NCBI RefSeq assembly: GCF_006539185.1
Contig: NZ_BJMN01000006.1
Location: 1 to 64,000, forward strand
Direction: 5' to 3'
Length of the DNA stretch: 64,000 nucleotides
Source of the DNA: Streptomyces gardneri
Lineage (GTDB): Bacteria > Actinomycetota > Actinomycetes > Streptomycetales > Streptomycetaceae
Shown here piece after piece: positions 49,163-56,618 of this stretch. The notes below the pieces were generated by a model. That model ran no database searches, was not told the DNA's origin, and saw only the letters and a program-made list of their open reading frames with translations. A program made the translations under genes and the position numbers. Every line of letters starts with the position of its first letter. Positions within the stretch are counted from its first letter, which is position 1.

Positions 49163-50759
49163 GGATCTCCTTGAAGGCATTGAGCAGGGACTGTCCGGTG
49201 GCATCGGCCATGTGTCCTCCGGTGGCCCTGGCCGCGCGGTCGAGTTCCCGTGGATCGGAGTCGCCGTAGCGGACGGTGTACGTACGGACCGCGCGGGCGG
49301 CCGGCGGCAGGGCCGCATACCGGCCGAGGAAGGTGTCGAGGCTCATCCCGGCGTTGTTCTCCCCGTCCGTCATGAGCACGATGGACACGCGCTGCCGGGA
49401 GTCCTTCGCCAGGGCGTCGGCCGCCGACCGGTAGGCGTGGTCGAGTGCCGACCAGACGGCGGTGCTCGTGGCGAAGCCGTCGTCGGCCACGAAGCCCCGC
49501 AGCCGCTCCAGATCGCCCGCCTTCCCGTACGTGACGCTCTGCTCGTCCAGTACGCGACCGCCGAAGCGCAGCACCGTGAGCGTCTCGCCCTGGTGGAACC
49601 TGGCGAACTTGCCGGACCTGGAGTCGTCCGCGCCGCCGAGTCCGTCGAACGTGGCTCGGAGGTTCGCGATCCGTTCGCCCCGCATGGACGTCGAGAAGTC
49701 GAGCAGGAAGAGGACCCGCGCGGGGCCGCCGCTGCGCGCGGCGGCGTAGTCGGCGAGCAGCCGGTCGACGACCGCCTGGTCGTCGGGGAAGTACAGGGCG
49801 TTGCCGAGAGGGGTCCGCAGGCTGGGGATGCGGGGCAGGTCGGGGGTGATCGGCCTGCGCAGTGTCCGTTCCATGATCTTCCGCTGTACGGCTTCGCTCC
49901 GGAGCCACGCCGTCAGCCGGTCGTACGCGTCCCGCCGAGCCGGGTCGAGCAGCATCAGGGGGTAGTCGGACAGCACGATGCCGTCCTTCGGGTAGACGAT
50001 CTCCAGGGGTGCCCGGAGGGTGCCCGCGCGGTTCAGCGCGAGCAGCTCGGACTCGTACGTGATCAGCGCGTCGAGGCCGCCCTCGGCCCGGGCGTACGCG
50101 CCCGCGAGCCCACCGGAGGAGTCCACGGTCAGTTTGTGCCCGGCGAAGAAGCCGCGCAGCCGGTCGCAGGACACGTCCTCGGGGCGCAGGGCGCCGCCGG
50201 TGGCCGCGGCGGCGGTCGCCACGCCCACCAGCGCGGACAGCCCGCTGTTCGAGCTGCGGGGGTCGGCCATCGCGTACTTCAGCGTGCCGGCCGCCGCGGC
50301 GTCGGCCAGGTCGGCCCAGGACAGCTGCCCGTCGGGGGCCGCCCGGCGCAGCCGCTGCGCCACCTCGGGCTTCAGGCCGACGACGACGGGGGAGCGCATC
50401 GTGCTCGTCGACAGCGGGCTCTCCGTCTGACGTCCGTGCTTCCGCAGGAGGAGCTGGAAGGGGCGGGAGGAGGAGAGCCAGGCGAGATCGTGCCGGTACC
50501 GGCCGGCTGCCAGGGAGGCGGTGGCCTCGACGGTGCCCTGGTACTCCATCTCCAGAGTGATGCCCGTGTCGCGCCGCAGATCGTCGAACAAGGGCTCCAT
50601 GTCGGCGAGTTCGGAGCTCGCCAGGACCCGCAGGGTCACGGGCTCGGGGCTGTCCGAGGTGCAGGAGGCGAGGGTGGCGAGGACGGCCAGCCAGGCCAGG
50701 GCGAGCGCGGTCAGCGCCCTGCGCCGGCGAGGCGGCCGGGGACGGCCGGGCCCCGTCAC
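49146..50759 (-). CDS. lipoprotein with solute-binding domain plus VWA domain
   Basis: A 537-residue exported lipoprotein: signal peptide with lipobox LASC, then a type 2 periplasmic-binding-protein-like domain (about 40-325, LRVLASSELADMEPLFDDL, SSRPFQLLLRKHG). A C-terminal von Willebrand A domain (about 345-530) has an intact MIDAS: DFSTS, a Thr in ATSTAV, and TDGEN. No permease or ATPase gene accompanies it, so it is unlikely to be a transporter part. A role in surface sensing or assembly is inferred. Confidence 0.85.
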   Translation of the reverse strand: MTGPGRPRPPRRRRALTALALAWLAVLATLASCTSDSPEPVTLRVLASSELADMEPLFDDLRRDTGITLEMEYQGTVEATASLAAGRYRHDLAWLSSSRPFQLLLRKHGRQTESPLSTSTMRSPVVVGLKPEVAQRLRRAAPDGQLSWADLADAAAAGTLKYAMADPRSSNSGLSALVGVATAAAATGGALRPEDVSCDRLRGFFAGHKLTVDSSGGLAGAYARAEGGLDALITYESELLALNRAGTLRAPLEIVYPKDGIVLSDYPLMLLDPARRDAYDRLTAWLRSEAVQRKIMERTLRRPITPDLPRIPSLRTPLGNALYFPDDQAVVDRLLADYAAARSGGPARVLFLLDFSTSMRGERIANLRATFDGLGGADDSRSGKFARFHQGETLTVLRFGGRVLDEQSVTYGKAGDLERLRGFVADDGFATSTAVWSALDHAYRSAADALAKDSRQRVSIVLMTDGENNAGMSLDTFLGRYAALPPAARAVRTYTVRYGDSDPRELDRAARATGGHMADATGQSLLNAFKEIRGCHE

Positions 50760-52003
50760 CGGGCCTGGTCCGGGAGCGGGGCGACCGGACAGTCGCCGAC
50801 GATGGAGATCATCCGCTCCAGGTAGCGGATCCGGGGCATGGGGGAGCGGGTGTCGTCACCGCGCAGCGCCGGCACGGGGACGTTCCGCTCGGTCAGGAAG
50901 CGCGCCAGCTGGTCGCCTGCGACCTCGCCCGCCGGATCCAGGATCCGGAAGCCCAGCTCCATCGCGCGCCGGCGCAGATCGGGGTCCGTGGTGACGAGCT
51001 CGCCGAGCCGGTCGCCCTTGCTGTTCAGGGAGATGAACTGGGGCTGGGTGACGAACTGGCTGGAGGGGTAGAGCAGGACGCGCTCCGAGTCGAGCCGCCC
51101 GGTCTCGGCGCGGTGCCGGACCTGGTAGGTGAGGTACTGGTGCTCGTACGCCACGACCACGGGCGCGATGCCCTTGCCGTCGGGCGAGATGTACGTCCGG
51201 AACACGTCCGCGGCGGGCAGGCCCTGCTCCATGAGGTGCTTGACGGACCGCGCGCGGCTGCTCGCCTCCTGGTCGGTGGTGGGCACGTCGGGTCCGTCGC
51301 CGCGCCAGGTGAAGGAGACGAGGGCGAGGTAGGTGCCGGCGGAGTTGGAGCCGCAGACGTCGGGGCTCTGCGCGACGATGCGATTGGCGTTGGCGATCCC
51401 GTGCCGACGGATGCCCAGGTCGTTCCAGCGCTTCCCCCGGTCGATGCTGTCGAGGAACTTCCGCATGTCCAGCGAGTAGTAGAGCGGCCGGTCCGCGCCT
51501 TCGGAGGGCAGCGGGGTGGCGATGCCCGCGTCGCGCAGGGTCTCGGCGTACTCCCGGTAGGTCGCGAGCGCGATGGGGCTCACGAAGGGGCGGTGCACCT
51601 TGGCGTACCGGCCGTCCGCCGCGCGCACGCCGGTGATCAGATCGCCGGCCGGCTGACCGGAGGGGAAGACGAAGTCGAACGCGGCGATGTCCCGCATCGC
51701 GACCTCGCGGGAACCCGAGCTGGTGATGTGGACGCTGATGTGGTGCTTCAGCAGGATCCGCCGGACCTCCTCGTCCTCGAAGAAGTCCCGCTTGGAGGCC
51801 ATCTTGCCCTCCAGGACGACGACCCGTTCGAAGGGCAGCAGCAGGTTCCCCGAGATCGTCAGCGTGGCGAGTCCCGTCAGGACGGTCGCCAGTACGGGAA
51901 GGAGGAAGAGCAGCAGACTCCGTCGCGACCACGAGCCGGAGGACCGGCGCCGCACGGTCAGGCGGGGCTCCTCGACGACGACGGATCTCTCCCCGGCGAC
52001 CAC
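50756..52003 (-). CDS. membrane-anchored solute-binding-like protein
   Basis: About 415 residues; the start is uncertain (GTG at 52003, or TTG at 52084 without a good ribosome site). One N-terminal membrane helix (about 22-48) is followed by a region with binding-protein character (TSSGSREVAMRDIAAFDFVFPSGQPAGDLI, VVVAYEHQYLTY). Its stop overlaps the next gene's ATG, so it is the first gene of a three-gene operon. The ligand is unknown. Confidence 0.75.
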   Translation of the reverse strand: MVAGERSVVVEEPRLTVRRRSSGSWSRRSLLLFLLPVLATVLTGLATLTISGNLLLPFERVVVLEGKMASKRDFFEDEEVRRILLKHHISVHITSSGSREVAMRDIAAFDFVFPSGQPAGDLITGVRAADGRYAKVHRPFVSPIALATYREYAETLRDAGIATPLPSEGADRPLYYSLDMRKFLDSIDRGKRWNDLGIRRHGIANANRIVAQSPDVCGSNSAGTYLALVSFTWRGDGPDVPTTDQEASSRARSVKHLMEQGLPAADVFRTYISPDGKGIAPVVVAYEHQYLTYQVRHRAETGRLDSERVLLYPSSQFVTQPQFISLNSKGDRLGELVTTDPDLRRRAMELGFRILDPAGEVAGDQLARFLTERNVPVPALRGDDTRSPMPRIRYLERMISIVGDCPVAPLPDQAR

Positions 52004-52296
52004 ACCCGTACCCCCACTCGTCCGTTCCCCCCTGGGGTGGCATCCTGCGCCGCCCCGGTGGCCGGTGCGGTGCGGTGCGGTCAATTCCGGGTTAACAACT
52101 GGGCTGTGAATAAAGGGAGTTGATGCCGTTCGGGTCGGTGGTTCGACAGGTGTGGTCCGTGGGCGTGGTCCGTGCGGCCGCGCCGCCGGCGTATCGGTGA
52201 GATGACCGATGTGCCGGTCACCGGGTCGCGGCCATAGTCCTCGGGAGATCGTTTACGGGCGGCCGTGGTGCGCGCCCGGGTGGGAAAGGACCTTCA

Positions 52297-54018
52297 GTGG
52301 ACACGTACGCGGATCTGGTGTTTGTCGGTGGACGGGTGGTAACGGTCGACGCGGAGTTCTCCGTCGCCTCGGCCCTGGCGGTGACCGGCGGGATCATCGG
52401 CGCCGTCGGCGGACGGGACGACGTGGCGCCGTTCATCGGGCCCGCCACCCGCGTCGTCGACCTGCGAGGGGCGACGCTGCTCCCCGGGATCAACGACTCC
52501 CACCTGCACGGATGCGCCTTCGGCATGGCGAGCCCGCCGCTCTCCCTCGATGTCGCCCACCCCACCGTGTCCTCCCTCGCGGACGTGGCCGAGGTCGTCG
52601 GGGAGGCCGTCGGACGGGTCCGGGCAGGGCAGTGGATCACCGGGCACGGCTGGGACACCGGCTACCTCGACGAGTGCGTTTCCGACCCGTCGCGGCAGCC
52701 CTCGCTGCACGACCTCGACGCCGTGAGCCCGGACCACCCCGTCGTCCTGTACTCCTTCTCCGGGCACGCCACCTGGGTCAACTCCAAGGCGCTGGAGCTC
52801 ATCGGGATCGACCGGCACACCGTCGCGCCGCCCGGCGGGGCCATCGTCGTGGACGAGGCGGGGGAGCCGACCGGGCTGCTCCACGAGGGTGCCCAGGCGC
52901 TCGTCCAGAACGCGCTCCCGCCGCTCAGCCGCCAGGAGCGGACCGACGCGATCAGGTCGACCCTCGCCACCCTCGCCCGGCTGGGCGTGACCAGCTACAC
53001 CGAGCCCGGGCTCGGCCCCGGCGGCGACGGCATCATGCGGGGCGCGCTCGGCGGGGAGACCCTCGACGCCTACCGCCGCCTGCTCGCCGACGGCGAACTG
53101 ACCGCCCGCGTCGGCGTCCTGCTCCTGCCCACCGGAATGGCGAGCACGGCGGAGGAGTTCGCGCGCGGCCTCGACGCCCTCGGAGCCGTCGAAGGCACCG
53201 AAGGCCCCCACGAAGCCGATCCGCGCCGCCTCGCGATCCACGGCGTCAAGATCTTCGGCGACGGCATCGTCCCCAACAAGACGGCCTGGATGCACGAGCC
53301 GTACGTCGGCGGCGGCTGCGGCTCCCTCTGTGTCGGCGGCGAGACCGACGCCGACCGGATCGCCGAGATCGGCGCCATGATCCGGCACGCCCACGCCGCC
53401 GGGTACCAGCTCGGCGTCCACGTCACCGGCGACCGGGCCGGCGACACAGTCGTCGACGCCTTCGCCGCCGCAGTGGCCGAGCACCCGAGGCCCGACGCCC
53501 GGCACTACGTCATCCACGGCGACTTCCTCACCGCGCACAGCATGAAGGTGCTCGCCGCGCACGACTTCGGCGTCAACATGAACCCCACCATCAAGTGGAC
53601 CGTCGCCGACATGGAGGAGGAGTTCGTCGGCGCCGGACGCGCCGCGTACGCGTGGCCCTACCGCGACGCCCTCGACGCCGGCGTGCGGGTCGCGAGCGGC
53701 TCCGACGCCCCCGTCACGCACCCGGACTGGCGCCAGGGCGTCGCCACCATGATGCTGCGCGAGTCGAAGGCCACCGGCCGGGTCAGCGGGCCCGAGCAGC
53801 GCATCGGTCTGGCCGAGGCGATCCGTACGTACACGATCGACGCGGCCTGGCAGGACTTCGCCGACGACTGGAAGGGCTCCCTGGAGCCGGGCAAGGCCGC
53901 CGACCTCTGTGTGCTCGACGGGGACCTGCTCACCGCCGACCCGCACGACATCCCGGAGATGGCCGTCGTCCTCACCGTCGTGGACGGACGTGTCGTGCAC
54001 GACACCCTTCGCGATTGA
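52297..54018 (+). CDS. amidohydrolase (YtcJ-like, amidohydrolase 3)
   Basis: A 573-residue metal-dependent hydrolase. GTG at 52297 has GAAAGGA upstream. PGINDSHLH gives the first metal His pair. IHGVKIFGDG, LGVHVTGDRAG, HYVIHGDFL and VASGSDAPV supply the other metal and catalytic positions in the order of the YtcJ group. Exact substrate (amide, imine or urea-type) unknown. A GAF-LuxR regulator follows 31 nt later. Confidence 0.88.
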   Translation: MDTYADLVFVGGRVVTVDAEFSVASALAVTGGIIGAVGGRDDVAPFIGPATRVVDLRGATLLPGINDSHLHGCAFGMASPPLSLDVAHPTVSSLADVAEVVGEAVGRVRAGQWITGHGWDTGYLDECVSDPSRQPSLHDLDAVSPDHPVVLYSFSGHATWVNSKALELIGIDRHTVAPPGGAIVVDEAGEPTGLLHEGAQALVQNALPPLSRQERTDAIRSTLATLARLGVTSYTEPGLGPGGDGIMRGALGGETLDAYRRLLADGELTARVGVLLLPTGMASTAEEFARGLDALGAVEGTEGPHEADPRRLAIHGVKIFGDGIVPNKTAWMHEPYVGGGCGSLCVGGETDADRIAEIGAMIRHAHAAGYQLGVHVTGDRAGDTVVDAFAAAVAEHPRPDARHYVIHGDFLTAHSMKVLAAHDFGVNMNPTIKWTVADMEEEFVGAGRAAYAWPYRDALDAGVRVASGSDAPVTHPDWRQGVATMMLRESKATGRVSGPEQRIGLAEAIRTYTIDAAWQDFADDWKGSLEPGKAADLCVLDGDLLTADPHDIPEMAVVLTVVDGRVVHDTLRD

Positions 54019-54049
54019 CGTATTCCGGGCAGATGATCATCCTGGAGGG

Positions 54050-54778
54050 ATGGCAGCGGAACGGACCACGGCGGACATCCTGGACGCGGCGGTCCACGTC
54101 CGTGAGGCCGCCAGGAGCGCCACCAGCGGCGCGACCGGCATCGACACGGTGCTGGCGGCCCTGTCCGAGGTGATGGAGTACGACCACGCCTCCCTGGCCC
54201 GGTGGGACCCCCTGCGCCGGCGCCACACCACCCTGGCCGGGAGCTACCCGGACGACGCCACGGCCTACATCGAGACCCGTCTCCACCGCGACCCGGTGTT
54301 CCCCGTGCTCCGCGGCCCGGACCGGGGCGGGCTCTGGCTCAGGGACGTGCCCCGGCAGCTCCTCGCCGCGTCACCGGGCTTCCAGGAGGTGCTGAGTCCC
54401 CTCGGGATCGAGGACGGCGTGGCCCAGTGCCTGTTCGCCGCCGACGGCAGGTACGTCGGCATGCTCAACGTCAGCACCCGCGGACCACGGCGTGCGCCCG
54501 ATCCGGCGCGCGCCGTGGTCACCCTGCTCACCGAGTCCCTCGCCGCGGCCGTCGACGCCCGCGACCGCCCGCGGCCCGGCGGGCTCTCCCCCCGGGAGCT
54601 CCAGGTGCTCGCCGAGCTGACCGCAGGCCGCACCAACCGGGAGATCGCCGAACGGCTGTTCATCACCCCGCGCACCGTGGGTACCCACATCGAGCACATC
54701 CTCGCCAAGCTCGATCTCCCCAACCGCGCGGCCGCCGCCGCCCGAGCCGCCGCCTGGGGAATCGAACCCGCGAACTGA
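54050..54778 (+). CDS. GAF-LuxR transcriptional regulator
   Basis: A 242-residue regulator. A GAF-like sensor (about 25-165) precedes a LuxR helix-turn-helix (about 180-240, LSPRELQVLAELTAGRTNREIAERLFITPRTVGTHIEHILAKL in part). The GGAGG is unusually close to the ATG at 54050, and no better in-frame start was seen. Its position downstream of the amidohydrolase suggests it may regulate that gene. Confidence 0.82.
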   Translation: MAAERTTADILDAAVHVREAARSATSGATGIDTVLAALSEVMEYDHASLARWDPLRRRHTTLAGSYPDDATAYIETRLHRDPVFPVLRGPDRGGLWLRDVPRQLLAASPGFQEVLSPLGIEDGVAQCLFAADGRYVGMLNVSTRGPRRAPDPARAVVTLLTESLAAAVDARDRPRPGGLSPRELQVLAELTAGRTNREIAERLFITPRTVGTHIEHILAKLDLPNRAAAAARAAAWGIEPAN

Positions 54779-54864
54779 CACGGTCCGCCCGGCGCGGCGA
54801 TGCGCTAACCTCCCCGCTGATCGTCCGGTCGTGTGCGACCCGAAGAGGTAGCCGGGAGAGACAG

Positions 54865-55551
54865 TTGACGCAGTTCGAGGACCAAGTCCCCTTCGTGGCC
54901 CGCCTGGACACCGAGGACCGGCACGCGCTCTTCCGGGGCGGTGGCCACCTCGCCTTTCCCGCACGGCAGGTGCTGCTGCGCGAGCACGAGCCCTCGACCC
55001 ACGTCCTCGTCATCCTCTCGGGCTGGGCCAAGGTGACCTCGGCGGCGCCCAACGGGTACGAGGCGCTCCTCGCGCTCCGGGGCCCCGGCGACATCGTCGG
55101 CGAACAGGCCCTCCTCAGCGGGCGGCCGCGCGGCGCCACCGTCATCGCGCTCGAACCCGTCGAGGCGCTCGCCGTCGACGCCGAGCGGTTCGGCGCCCTC
55201 CTCGACGAACGGCCGTCCATCGCCCGGAAGTTGCTGGCCCTGACCGCCGACCGCACGCGCGACAGCGACCGGCGGCGCGTGCAGTTCGCCTCACTCGCCG
55301 TACAGGAGCGGCTCGCCCTGCTCCTCCTCGAACTGATCCGCACCCACGGTGAGGAGTCGGAGGACGGCGTCCAGCTCACGGCCGGGCTCACCCAGAGCGA
55401 GCTCGCGGGTTCGGTCGGGGCCTCGCGCGAGGCCGTCGCGCGCCTGCTCAAGCAGTTACGGGAGCGGGGCATCGTGCGGACCGGGCGGCGCGGGATCGTC
55501 GTCGTACGACCTGACGTACTGCGGCAGATGGCGCGTTCGGGGGGCGGCTGA
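54865..55551 (+). CDS. Crp/Fnr-family regulator
   Basis: A 228-residue regulator starting at a TTG at 54865 after GGGAGAG. A cyclic-nucleotide-binding beta barrel (about 10-120, GDIVGEQALLSGRPRGATV) precedes a winged helix (about 150-220, LTQSELAGSVGASREAVARLLKQLRERGIV). Codon 198 is TTA. It sits just upstream of an island with a nucleotidyl-cyclase domain, so it could read a cyclic nucleotide made there. This is inferred only from position and fold. Confidence 0.88.
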   Translation: MTQFEDQVPFVARLDTEDRHALFRGGGHLAFPARQVLLREHEPSTHVLVILSGWAKVTSAAPNGYEALLALRGPGDIVGEQALLSGRPRGATVIALEPVEALAVDAERFGALLDERPSIARKLLALTADRTRDSDRRRVQFASLAVQERLALLLLELIRTHGEESEDGVQLTAGLTQSELAGSVGASREAVARLLKQLRERGIVRTGRRGIVVVRPDVLRQMARSGGG

Positions 55552-55590
55552 CCGGGGCCGTCGGACCGGCCGGCGCGAGGCCCGTTCTGT

Positions 55591-55621
55591 GCACACGGTC
55601 ACATTCCGAGTGTGCTAGGTT
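55591..55621 (+). promoter_or_regulatory. possible promoter/operator upstream of the cyclase island
   Basis: GCACAC (55591-55596) and GTGTGC (55610-55615) form an inverted repeat with a 13-nt spacer, directly followed by TAGGTT (55616-55621), a usual Streptomyces -10. The repeat would overlap the -35 region, a repressor-type layout. The cyclase ATG is 86 nt further on. No experimental support. Confidence 0.35.
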
Positions 55622-55706
55622 CCGTCGCCTCGAACCCCCTGCCCCTGGCATCTTTCTTGATGTCCAGAAGGCCCCGAGCGGGCCGTGCAACCAGCGGAAG
55701 GCGGCC

Positions 55707-56618
55707 ATGCGCGAGCCTGTCAACCGGACCATCCTGCTGATCGACGTCGAGCGGTTCAGCCGGCGCGACGACGTGGTGCAGGCCGTCCTGCGGCGCACCT
55801 TCAACAAGATCGTGGACCAGACGCTCGAAGCGGCCGGCGTCGAGGCCACCCAGCAGTACCGCGAGGACCGGGGCGACGGTCTGATCGTCCTGCTCAGCGG
55901 CGACGTGGCGAAGACCGTGATCCTGCGGTCGCTGCTGACCACGACTCCGGAACTCCTGCACGAGCACAATCTGTTGGCCTCGGACAGCGCCCAGATGCGG
56001 ATGCGGATCGTCCTCGCGGCCGGCGAGGTCGCCCACGACCCGCACGCCGGGACGACCGGCGGACTCGTCGGCCACGACCTCAACCAGGCCTGCCGGCTGC
56101 TCGACGCGGACGTCCTGCGGTCCGCCCTCGCCGAGCGCGCGGACGAGCACTGCGTCCTCGCGGTGAGCGCACCGGTCTACGAGGGCGTGGTCCGGCACGG
56201 CCACCGAGGGGTACGGCCGGAGCTCTTCCGGCGGGCGGACGTCACCGTGAAGGACGGGGTGCTGCCCGCCTGGATCCACCAGGGCGCCGCCCCGGAGCGG
56301 GGTCCCGAGGCCGCAGCCGCGCCGGCGCGGGCCACCGGGACCGGTCGGGCGGCTCAGGCCTCGGAGGCTCCCGCCGAGCCCCCTGCCACGGCTTCCGCCG
56401 CGACTCCCGCTCCCGCCCCGACTGCTGCTCCCGATCCTGCTCCGCAACAGCCGTCCGCCGGGGCCGTCTTCCACTTCCACGGCGGGGCGCCCGTGATCCA
56501 CGGCTCGCTCGTCGGCGGCGACCAGCACGGCGTCAGCGGCGGTCAGGTCACCGGAGACGTCGTCCTCGGCAGCACCCGCGCCGCCGCCGACGACCCCGCC
56601 GACGGGAGCCGCTCGTGA
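55707..56618 (+). CDS. class III nucleotidyl-cyclase-like protein with C-terminal shared motif
   Basis: A 303-residue protein, ATG at 55707 behind CGGAAGG. Residues 1-190 resemble a class III (adenylate/guanylate/uridylate) cyclase catalytic domain: LIDVERFS with metal Asp13, RGDGL with Asp57, and HDLNQACRLL with Asn126 and Arg130 at the transition-state positions. An Ala/Pro-rich linker follows. Residues 266-288 (GSLVGGDQHGVSGGQVTG then DVVLG) repeat almost exactly in the next protein. The motif sits where bacterial amyloid-signalling (BASS-type) motifs occur in effectors. Its stop overlaps the next GTG. I infer an effector or messenger-making enzyme recruited by the STAND-like neighbour. 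Confidence 0.8.
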   Translation: MREPVNRTILLIDVERFSRRDDVVQAVLRRTFNKIVDQTLEAAGVEATQQYREDRGDGLIVLLSGDVAKTVILRSLLTTTPELLHEHNLLASDSAQMRMRIVLAAGEVAHDPHAGTTGGLVGHDLNQACRLLDADVLRSALAERADEHCVLAVSAPVYEGVVRHGHRGVRPELFRRADVTVKDGVLPAWIHQGAAPERGPEAAAAPARATGTGRAAQASEAPAEPPATASAATPAPAPTAAPDPAPQQPSAGAVFHFHGGAPVIHGSLVGGDQHGVSGGQVTGDVVLGSTRAAADDPADGSRS

